In this document: positions 21,031 through 29,882 of the stretch, piece by piece
Layout of the letters: the number at the start of each line of letters is the position of its first letter
Position numbering within the stretch: position 1 is the stretch's first letter
Source of the DNA: Fusarium oxysporum f. sp. lycopersici 4287
Taxonomy: Eukaryota; Ascomycota; Sordariomycetes; Hypocreales; Nectriaceae
DNA length: 64,000 bases
Direction of reading: 5' to 3'
Assembly: GCF_000149955.1 (NCBI RefSeq)
Contig: NC_030998.1
Span: forward strand, 1,560,164-1,624,163
The notes under the pieces: model-generated
The model's database searches: none
What the model saw: only the letters and a program-made list of their open reading frames with translations
Told to the model about the DNA's origin: nothing
Program-made: the position numbers and the translations under genes

Positions 21031-21796
21031 ATCAAGTTTGATAAGAATATGTTTCAGATCTCGACTTATGATCGAACTCACGCATGACCCAGTCAGTTGT
21101 TCATGGATGATCGCGATTCACCGGACGCTGAAGCTCGGATCTGCTCTTCAACTGGAGCTCCAATCATCTTCAGGTATCCAATTTTGTCTTATCTTAACGC
21201 AGTTTATTTTCCCCCGCCTGAATAAGCTTATCGCGCCTTCTCGTTACTGAAATTTCCTCCATGCTCAGAACCCCCAGCGCGGTTCTTTGTTTCTGCGCAT
21301 ACCGCTTTCTCAAATGTCATCACTAAATTACAACGAATTCAGTTAAGTCACTGGATCTTTCCGGAACTTTGTGTCCCCCAGAAAATGGCCGTATGATGGG
21401 GTTGAAGGTTCATCAACAGCCATGGCGGTGTAAGTCCATTGGATCCAGCGTTCAAACACCAAGCTCTGTTCCTATCAATAGTGAGACACTCACCATTTCA
21501 TGCGCTGCCCTACGGGGCATCATCCCCGGCGTTGATCAAATCTGGGTCATTTAATTGGCCGCCTTTAGTGGATGTCCTGTAAATCTCGCTACGGGGGGCC
21601 TAGCTCCATCGAGGTTAACCCACTGAATGATTGGCCTCCTGCCTGGCTAGTCCCCTATCGCTATTCCCATTTTGTTCCCTCTCCTTTCCCAATTTCCCAC
21701 CGTGATTTTCCCTTCTTCAACATCTCTTCGTTCATTCATTCGCTCATTTTCAGCCACAAAATACTTCACTTCATACACTCGTTATCATTATTCAAA
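21031..21796. other. Intergenic / promoter of the surface-protein gene
   Basis: No coding signal recognised. The last 150 bp are pyrimidine-rich (CTCTCCTTTCCC, TTCATTCATTCG), as in strong fungal promoters and leaders, ending in ATTCAAAATG at the start codon. Confidence 0.5.
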
Positions 21797-22459
21797 ATGT
21801 CTTCTGCTCTCGTCACCTCTCTCCCCATCTTTGCCGGGGCGGGCGCGTCAACGACTCTCGTCGCCGAAGTCCTCGGCGCAGACGCGGATCATACAACATA
21901 CGTTCTCAACTGCCCCTACGTTGACCCCGAGAGCGAAGAGTTCCATACCATGGACGACTGCGGTGTCTACAACAACACGTACATCATTGGACCCTACATG
22001 AGCAAGACCCTTCCCCCTGGTGCCGCCAGCACAGGCGACTTTGATCTCTTCATCACCATGCCCGGCGACAAGGAGGATGACTGGAGATTCTCCGTGCACT
22101 GCGAAATGTCGCGTACCGTCGCGCAAAAGTGCACCACTATCAACGTTGGCGGCAACGATGATGGCCATCCCACCGCGACTCTCACCAACACTGAAGATCT
22201 TGAGGATTACGGGTTTAGAACATTCGATTACGGTGCTGTTTCTATCACTGCTGGTCAGGAACTACTCAACGCTAAACACGCGAGCGCCACTGCAACTGCT
22301 AGCGACGCCACCAAGACTAAGGCTTCGGGAAGCGATGCTAGTGGATCTGAGACCTCTGGTGAAGCTACGCCCGTTAACACATCTGGTGCCTCGTCTTCTT
22401 TCACGCGTGTGTTTGGTGCTCTGTCTCTGGCCGGTGTTGCTGCTGCCCTCGTTATGTAA
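21797..22459 (+). CDS. Small secreted, probably GPI-anchored, surface protein
   Basis: Single-exon protein of 220 aa. The start (CAAAATG context) gives a weakly hydrophobic N-terminus (MSSALVTSLPIFAGAGAS) that may be a signal peptide. The middle is a compact beta-type domain with paired cysteines (VLNCPYVDPESEEFHTMDDC, SVHCEMSRTVAQKC) and N-x-T sites. Residues 170-205 are Ser/Thr/Ala-rich, and the C-terminus is hydrophobic (VFGALSLAGVAAALVM), the layout of a GPI-anchor signal with a cleavage site near NTSGASSS. This fits a cell-wall or membrane surface protein of unknown role. Longer upstream in-frame starts exist but would mask the signal sequence. Confidence 0.8.
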   Translation: MSSALVTSLPIFAGAGASTTLVAEVLGADADHTTYVLNCPYVDPESEEFHTMDDCGVYNNTYIIGPYMSKTLPPGAASTGDFDLFITMPGDKEDDWRFSVHCEMSRTVAQKCTTINVGGNDDGHPTATLTNTEDLEDYGFRTFDYGAVSITAGQELLNAKHASATATASDATKTKASGSDASGSETSGEATPVNTSGASSSFTRVFGALSLAGVAAALVM

Positions 22460-24546
22460 AGTTCTGGCTCGGAACAACTCTACGTATTTGCACAATTCTT
22501 GTATAGATAGGTAATCAGTAATGAAGGGTTAGGGTTGGGGATGGCAGGTCTCGTAATGCACAGAATTAGGCTGGATGTTTACACTTTAGGCAGTCGATAC
22601 AGATGAATTAAGGTTTTGCCCCCTATGTGACCGGAGAAAATGCGTGGAGCCCCACGATTAAATCTGAACCTGTCCGATTGAGTTCCTCCCAGCCAACGAC
22701 ATCCATATGAACTACAGCTCGAACCAAACTGCACGCTGAGTCTCTTCACGTCATGAGCCAACCCAACTTCAAAGTTGAATCAGAGTTTGCAAGCAAAAAG
22801 ATATTTGGAACATGTGAGTCGAGGTTGAATCATAGCTCGGAGCGTGTAAACCTCAGAAGAGAAAAGAATCGAGCATAATGGAAGGAAAAGGAACCTCGCA
22901 GTACATGATCCCTCTTTTTGGGTTGGTGCTAATGAATGCAAAATGTCGATGTGATGGAATAGGGCAGCGCCCTCCTTAAGCCCTTTTTTGAGGGCTCACA
23001 GCAAAGGTATCTTGTGTTGCTTCTTATCGCTGCGAGACTTCACAATTGAGCGCCCCTGAGACTGTGATTCCCCTGACAACAGGCAAAACATGGTACAGAA
23101 GTCAAAGATCGTGAGTGGACATGAGAGAAAACAGGACAATTTCCAGGATGGCCGTTTAAGTAGAGCGTAGTGGTTGCCTCAGCTCTCTCAGGAACCAATG
23201 TTCTCATAGCATAGTTAGGTCATAGATGATCTGTAAGAAGCCCTTGCTACCATGTCTATTATTAAAATGGGATAGATTTGGATATAAAAGAAAATGATGT
23301 TCCTTATTCTATCCCTTGGTACTCTATGTTGTTCAGAGACAAACCTCGTCACTTGAATTGGAGAAAAGAATTCCCCATGAATCCTGGCCAGGAATCTTGA
23401 ACTTGTCAATCGAGACTTGGCCAAGCTGGGCCTTTGACAGTCCCTCGCCACTCCGGCTCCGCGGGTGTTTCTAGAATTTGGGCACTGTGCCCGCTACCGT
23501 GCAAACAAATGGTGGCCTGAGATTGACCCAAGGCCCGAACGCACCAAAGCTTCACAACAAGTGAAAAATCACATCCAAAGTGACCACAAAATCATTTGTG
23601 AATGGCACAAATTAGCTGAGACCTGAACATGAGGCATTGAATGCTACGGAAGGGGCAACAGCCTTAGGCCATTGGCATAGATGTGACTTTTAATATAAGC
23701 TTTTCACGAACTGTGCTGCTGATTTGAAACTCAGATCACCTAGTGCTAATGCATAATCATAGTTGCGTACCACCCAATTGGGCAATATCGTTATGAGCGA
23801 GCATCTTCCAGGCACGGCAAGGAGGGAGTCCACAGATGCACTGGACGTGGCCAGCTGTTCCAGTTGGAAATAAACATATCGTTTATGGGATTCAAACGAT
23901 TTCCAAGATAGAGGAGTCTACCATGCTAGTCAGCTTATCGAGTAAGGGGATGAAAAGGGGAGACCCAGGGGAGCAGGAATCACGCACAATACACGTCCAA
24001 GAATTGTGAGTTTACTTTGTACTGTCTTTGCCTCTTCAACCTTTATCATCAAGATGCTTTTCACTTGTGCCACTGTTTTCAGAGAATAGTACATTGTACA
24101 TCCCCTCATGGCGAATCAAACCAGGCCATTTGAGTGAACACTCCGTGATTCTACGTGATTACCTTCCATCAGAGTCGAAGACCGGACATAGGGAGTGTGA
24201 ATACACAGTATAATGGAATTCTGACAGGAAATATGTGCCTTAGCCTCAAGATGTCAAAATGAAGCTCTCGTGACTTCCATCCCTTCATTCGTCGGAGTGA
24301 ACTCACGATGTGACAAGCTTTCATACTGTACTCTTTAGAATCTCATGTCTTGAGCTTGTACTACTCTTTGCTTCTATAAAATCCCATATTATTTTCTCTG
24401 TCTTCCTCTCTTCATTCTTTTCACTTAATCACATTCGACAAACGAGTCCAACTTTCGACAAGTTACATTTACCACGGTAATAAACATCAAAAGGTCATAC
24501 TTCTTCCTACCTCTGCACTATTGCATCCAACATAGCTCCAGCTACA
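22460..24546. other. Long intergenic region, about 2.1 kb
   Basis: No convincing gene on either strand. Many short runs of G or C near purine-rich tracts (for example 23935-23970). The right end (24360-24546) has TCTATAAAATCC at about 24374 and a CT-rich leader for the copper-fist-like gene. Its size suggests a long promoter for that regulator, or an unannotated non-coding transcript. Confidence 0.5.
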
Positions 24547-25636
24547 ATGAGAATCAACGAGCAAGGTGACAAGATTGCATGTTCCAAGTGCCGTGACGGG
24601 CACCGAACATCCACATGTATTGACGCCCCAGGCCACCAAGGTAAGCACACGCCCTTCTTCAAGCACAAACTCCGTAAACGAATCATCGCTAACAAACTTT
24701 ACAGACGACGTGCAGGTAATTCGTCGTGCCGGTCGTCCAGAGGGGTCCAAGAACGACCCAGCCAGGGCTGCTGAGCGACGGGAAAAGAAGAGGAAACGCC
24801 AAGTGGAAAAGGAGCTGGAAGAAGAGGCTGCAGCCTTTCGACGAGAGGCGCACGCCTTTTGTCTTCAACGCGCCGCTTCTGACCCTGTGCAAGGTAACTT
24901 CGCTGCTGGGTACCCGCAGTTTCCTGTCCCCGGGTACCAGAACCTAGGGAGCCTTGCAAACCCTCATGCTCCTGTCGCTTCTTTTCCCCGGCGTTCTAGT
25001 TTCCCTCCGGATCCCCTTCCTCCTGGCATACCTGAGCCCGTCCGGCGTCTCTTGGAGCAGCCATATTATCCTGGCGTGGGATACGCTTCTGCCTCTCCTA
25101 CTCCCGCTGTGCCTCTCCCTGTTTCTGCCCCTTCTGTCCCCGATTTCCCTCTTACTGCTCCTGGCCATGCTGCCTCTGTTGTCCCCTTTGGAATGGATGG
25201 CTCATGGGATTTTGGGTTTGAGATGCCCATGCCGGTCCCAGATCCACATTTCCTTGCTCCCTTCCTGGGCTCTGGTGTCGTTGGTAATTCTTTCGGCACA
25301 AGTTTCCAACATCCCATGCCTGTCCTTGGTCACGCTTCTCTCCATCCTTTCGATCCTGCCTCTTCTGCCCCAGTTTCCCAACCAGTCTTGGCCAACCAGT
25401 TCGATACTATGGCACGAAACTCTTTGGTCAACAACCCGATCACGGGGTTTCCTCAAGTTGGCATGATGGCTCAGGCTGATCAAGTGGACAACATGATGAT
25501 CCAAACCACCCCGGAAGATCTCATGGAAGCTGGGGATACTGTCCTTCCTGTCCCCTCTGCCTCGTTCCCTGCTCTGTTTCCCCATAAAGAAGACACTTGG
25601 GGAATGATTTCTTGGGACGGGTTTATGCCTGGGTAG
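24547..25636 (+). CDS. Copper-fist-like transcription factor (ends at in-frame TAG)
   Basis: Two exons (24547-24640 and 24705-25636) give 341 aa. The N-terminus matches the copper-fist DNA-binding fold: C12-x2-C15-x8-C24 (ACSKCRDGHRTSTC), the GHR motif, and an (R)-x-GRP minor-groove motif (VIRRAGRPEGSK). The fourth zinc ligand, normally His two residues after the third Cys, is Asp26; His30 is the nearest alternative. A highly charged, probably helical stretch follows (residues 47-75), then a long Pro/Ser/Gly-rich tail. No C-terminal Cys-x-Cys copper-sensing clusters are present, unlike Ace1/Mac1-type sensors. It should bind DNA in the nucleus; its targets are unknown. Its 3' neighbour is an iron transporter. 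The stop TAG at 25634 is odd because the frame stays open beyond it. Confidence 0.85.
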
Positions 25637-25879
25637 ATTGCTCAGCCTATCCCAGCGGCCAACAATGGTGTCCAATCTTCCGGCTCCCCGAGTTCTTCCG
25701 GGTTTTGGGCTTTTCTTGATCACCCGTCTTCGGAGTTCTCCCCCACCACGGGTCTTGCCGCACTTGGTACTCTTGCTAATCAGGGGGCATCGGCTTCTCC
25801 TGTCCAATATGCTTTCCTTGATACCGCACCCCATGTTACTGACCCCTTTGCGGATGAAGACCTGTATGGCCCTGGATAA
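25637..25879 (+). other. In-frame continuation beyond the copper-fist stop
   Basis: The same frame continues for 80 sense codons to tandem stops TAA TAG. Its composition (Ser, Pro, Gly, Ala, with an acidic end DPFADEDLYGPG) matches the preceding tail. This suggests that TAG 25634-25636 is a recent nonsense change, a read-through stop or a base error. Confidence 0.6.
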
Positions 25880-26781
25880 TAGAGTCTGTGGCCTGTCAAA
25901 CGGCTGGTGGCTTATTTCCTTGCTCCTATGACTTTGCTTGAGGACTGGGAGACATAAGAACTTGGGTACTGTGGCTGGCGGACATGCTGTCTTGGTTGCT
26001 TCAACCAGAGGAGCAGCTGGGAAGCGCAGTAAAACGCTGGGTGAAGTCAGCCTACTCGTCCTTGAATGAATCATGAGGCGAGAGCTGATACAAAGTTGGA
26101 TCATTGGGAAAGGGGCCAAATCCAGGTCAAATGGGAGTCCTAGGATTGCGCGGAAGATTCGACGGTGGGTTTTACTCGTGCCATCTCTGGCCAGTTCTAC
26201 ACGCGGCTCAGCGATACAGAAGGTCCCTTATGTGGTGCTGGTCGTATTGGTTGGGAGAGCTATCCCAGCCAGAGTCACAAGTGTCTATATGAATGGGTTC
26301 ATGGAGAATTCAGGGATGAAGCAGAACGAAAAGCCGTCAAGTTCAATTCAAAGCTGACGAAAAGCACACGCTGATATCAAGATTCACGCCATGATCGCTC
26401 CACAAGCATACCTTACTATGTATGGAGGAGTCTCAATCTGATGTCAGGATACAGAGGAATAGGATGGATTGTCATATTTATTTTCGTTTACATGGCGTTG
26501 TGGATGGTATGATACCCCTAGAGGAGATCCGGCATCTCGTCGAGTCGTTACTCCAAGAAGCATAAGTGGATTTAGGAGTCACGATATATCAAGGCTGGTA
26601 TTTGAAATGGAACATAGCTCATTTGGTTATTATTGGTCACTAGTCTTTCACGGTGTATAATAAACTTGTCCCTCGTAGCATTTTAACGATGACGATTCGG
26701 AGGTTAAACTCAAATGCTCATCCCCTTATTCGCCCACGTCTGCATGAATGTTTCTGCCTGAACTCTCAAAATAGGCACCCA
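25880..26781. other. Intergenic between convergent genes
   Basis: Convergent 3' region of the copper-fist-like and VIT genes. Short ORFs only, none recognisable. Confidence 0.5.
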
Positions 26782-27549
26782 TTAACTTGCTCCAACCCAG
26801 GTGACACACGCCACGGCTGCTATTGCAGCTAAAGCACCCAGGACTAACATTTGAAGCCCTTCAATCATCCACGAACGCATTGACGCATCTCCAGTTTGCA
26901 GAATGTAGCTCTTCCCCGCTCCAAATGCAAATAATACCAAGAGGCAGAGACAAGAGCTCCATTGAAGACCGAGACCAACTGTGCTGGTAAAGAAGTACGG
27001 AAATAAGGGAATGATGCCGCCGATGGTGTACCCTAACGATATCGAGAGACCAGATATGATTGGTGACTGAGGGGTTGGTTGTGAGGGCGAAAGATCTTCT
27101 TTTAACGAGTTTAGGCGTGATACCACACGTTGTAGATCTGATGGTTCTTGTTGAATTGTGTTGAGGATTGTGGTGACTGTTGAACTCGGTAGATCCAAAG
27201 GCTTGAGATGTTGTCGCACCAACTCCTCCGCTTGCATCTGCATTTTCTCGGACTGTTCAACCATGTAGTCGCTTTCGCTATTCCTCTCATAACTCTCCCT
27301 CGATTCCTCCAAATCTTTGGACTTAGGTTGGCAAGGTGCGCATTCGTCTCGTGCCGCGAGATATCCTCCGATTCCCATGCTGATGCTGCCGGCGCACAAC
27401 TCTGCTAATCCGCCCGTGATGACGGTATCTGTCTTTCCGAGAGAGCTGAGCCCAGCTGTGAGGGCAAATGGTACTGTAAGTCCATCTGAGAAACCGAGCG
27501 TGAAGTCGGATAGAAAACGTTTGAATGCTGGGCTTTGCGATGACTTCAT
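26782..27549 (-). CDS. VIT1/CCC1-family vacuolar iron transporter
   Basis: Single-exon membrane protein of 255 aa, counted from the ATG at 27549. The family signature is present: FLSDFTLGFSDGLTVPFALTAGL forms the first helix with the conserved D-G-x-x-x-P, followed by GGLAELCAGSISMGIGGYLAARD for helix 2. A cytoplasmic metal-binding insert rich in Glu and Met follows (SEKMQMQAEELV), then three further helices (SPIISGLSISLGYTIGGIIP, a WSSCLCLLVLFAFGAGK segment, and LQMLVLGALAAIAAVACV). Family members move Fe2+ or Mn2+ from cytosol into the vacuole for storage and detoxification. It converges on a copper-fist-like regulator, and a multicopper oxidase lies 2.3 kb upstream, which suggests but does not prove a shared metal theme. 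Confidence 0.92.
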   Translation of the reverse strand: MKSSQSPAFKRFLSDFTLGFSDGLTVPFALTAGLSSLGKTDTVITGGLAELCAGSISMGIGGYLAARDECAPCQPKSKDLEESRESYERNSESDYMVEQSEKMQMQAEELVRQHLKPLDLPSSTVTTILNTIQQEPSDLQRVVSRLNSLKEDLSPSQPTPQSPIISGLSISLGYTIGGIIPLFPYFFTSTVGLGLQWSSCLCLLVLFAFGAGKSYILQTGDASMRSWMIEGLQMLVLGALAAIAAVACVTWVGAS

Positions 27550-28119
27550 GTTGGACAATGTCGCCAATCTCCAAACCTCAGGTTCACAGACGAAGGTGTA
27601 AGAAGGAAGAAAGTCTCAAAAGAGCAAAATCATAAGTCCTTCACATCCCTCCACGTGCCTTCCCAATTCATCCCATGATGCATCTCATCGGTGACAAGAC
27701 AGGATAGCTCACGGCATGATATTGCCGACCGCAGCACAAAACAGTTCCACAAGCGAAGTGATCTACACCGCACATGGTAAAACGCCGCAATCTTACAGGT
27801 CGGCCACGCGCTAACGACCGCTGACAAAAGTGCGCTATTTGATTCGTCTGCCCCTGGGAGATAGTGTCCTAGTGCACAAGATCCCTGAAGCAAAAAAGGC
27901 TAATTGGATGGATCGTTCGGCCCGTTGACTTGGCGATCTGGCATGTGCTTGGCAATTATCCGTAGTACCACGAATTTACTGAAACATTATTAAAAAGTCG
28001 TTATTGAAGATTTCAGAGGTGAAGGTTGAGGGTAATTGCTATTTATTCTATCTAGACTGATATCATAGAATTGATGCTATTTACATTGTCCTGATTACAC
28101 CGAGTATCTATACAGTAAT
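27550..28119. other. Promoter of the VIT gene and 3' flank of the phosphoesterase
   Basis: No gene recognised. The minus-strand ORF at 27630-27893 has no known domain. Confidence 0.45.
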
Positions 28120-29454
28120 CTAGGTAGACTTGGCAGGCTCATAACCCTTAGGAGGGTTAAGTCCATCGTTAACCTCAATAGTATCCTTGTAGTAAGTAGG
28201 ATTCTTGCTCTTCTTCCACTCCTTGCGAATAGGCTCAAAGATCTTGCGTCCAGAGAAACTATGCTCAAGATCCAAGTTGGGCGCAACATACTCCTTGTTT
28301 CCACCATTAGTGTTGAAAGGACCAGCATACGAGGCGTTCCAGAAGTAGCTGTCAAGCTTGTGAGACTTCCACTTTCGGATCTTGTCGCCTGTCTTTTGCG
28401 CAACGACCTTGAAGACGTTGGCGCCGACATCCCAGCGTCCGAGGGTGTCGAGACCCCAGTTTGCGGAGACGGTGGCGATCTCGGAGTAGTGGTTGTAGAA
28501 GCTGTTGTCGCTGGTTCCAACGAGATGCTTGGGGACTGCGTCGCCGAGAAGGATGCCGAGAATGTGGTTTTGACGAGCGTAGGTCTCGTTCTCATCCCAT
28601 GTAACAAGAACAAGAGTGTTTTGCATGAAATGCTTGTCCTTGAGAAGAGGTTCGAGGAAAGTACGAGCCCACTGACCAGCAACGGTGACCGAAGTGTCGT
28701 GTCCATCAGAGGTCATGTTAGGAGTGATAAACATCCACTGAGGAAGCTTGTTCTCCTTGAGATCCTTGTGGAAGACAGACTTCTCGGTATCAACGAGCGA
28801 GAGGTTCTTGATCTGAGAAAGGCGCTGCTCAGAGGTAGCGATGCTGTCGTGGAGAACAGCGGGGTTATGCTTGCGAACGTAGTCATTCTTGCCGTTCTGG
28901 TGGTTCACCCAGGAGAAGCCCTCGAAGCCAGAGTAAGGCATGTCCTCTTGGTACAGACCCCAGGAGATACCGCGGTGCTCGAGGAGATCAATCACAGTAG
29001 AGACGTTGCGCGGGTTGCGGTTGAAGTCGTCGTTCTGCATGCCAAAGTAATCTCCCGCAATGGCGGCCATGTAGTTTGGCTCAGAGGGATGGGTCACTCC
29101 AAAGTAGTTCTCGAGAGTGATACCCTTCTTGCGGAGCCAGGTGAAGTTGGCTACACCAGTCAGTTCTCATCCTTCGATTAATTGAGGGAGGGGAAACTTA
29201 CGGTCACCGAAAGCCTTCTCGTAGTTCTCATTCTCAAAGTAAATGATGGCAATGCGATCAAATGCCTTGCCCTTCACCTTGGAAGTAGGACTGCTAGTCT
29301 TGGCTGTAGCAGCAGCAGCAGCGACTTCAGCGGTGCCAGTGGCAGTGTAACTGGTCTCCCAGCCAGTCTCATGCTTGTGCTCCTTGGGAGGCTCATAAGA
29401 GTGGCCGAGGGCCAGACCAGCGACGGCCAAGATGGTAGCAGTTTGGAAGAGCAT
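28120..29454 (-). CDS. Secreted phosphoesterase-family acid phosphatase
   Basis: A 427-aa protein from two exons (29202-29454 and 28120-29150). The ATG at 29454 gives a signal peptide (MLFQTATILAVAGLALGHS), then a short Ser/Thr/Ala linker. The phosphoesterase domain begins with IIYFENENYEKAFGD, and the splice continues PNFTWLRKKGITLENYFGV. The family's THPSEPNYMAAIAGD motif carries the catalytic Thr/His region. Further metal-site motifs are ITPNMTSDGHD and LVTWDENET. Fungal members of PF04185 are repressible extracellular acid phosphatases that release phosphate from organic esters; bacterial relatives include phospholipase C. Several N-x-S/T sites fit secretion. It is divergent from the multicopper oxidase across a 428-bp shared promoter. 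Confidence 0.93.
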
Positions 29455-29882
29455 AACGATTGAATACAAACACAAACTTGCACTTGAGCTAAAGATCGAC
29501 GCTCAATTGGCAGCAGCGTTATTGTGTTTCATATAGGAATGCAGATCAAACTGCACGGATATCGTGCCGTGCGTTTCTCCACCGTCGGTCAACGCAACGT
29601 TGTTGGTGCAAATCATATTGAACTTTTGTAATAGCTCTCGGTAGAATGTAACGCCAATGGACTGCATAGGCAGGGCACGTGTGAGTGTCTTTGGGGGTTC
29701 AGAAGGGTTCTGCTCGCGTGCCGACTCTTCCGGTTCCTCGGGTTCAACGTCACGCTAAGATGATCCCTGTTTAGGTGGGGTGGAGTATGCATTGAGGGTT
29801 CATCTTGGACTTGGAGTTTGTTCTTTTGAACGAACGACATGACAACGTGGGCTTTTTCTTTAATCGTTGAGTGTGAGAAAAT
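29455..29882. promoter_or_regulatory. Divergent promoter: phosphoesterase / multicopper oxidase
   Basis: 428 bp separate two start codons facing away from each other. Contains GGGCACGTGTGAG at about 29674, whose CACGTG core is the site type bound by bHLH factors such as Pho4 in yeast phosphate control, next to an acid phosphatase gene. The site is seen; the regulation is inferred. Confidence 0.45.

Noticed and set aside
22524..22538. GGGTTAGGGTTGGGG, telomere-like
   Set aside because: Only about two repeat units, no array and no subtelomeric pattern at the spot; probably chance.
25202..26119. 305-codon minus-strand ORF over the copper-fist gene
   Set aside because: Antisense shadow; basic, serine-rich translation with no domain.
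28261..29181. 306-codon plus-strand ORF over the phosphoesterase
   Set aside because: Antisense shadow of a well-supported gene on the minus strand.
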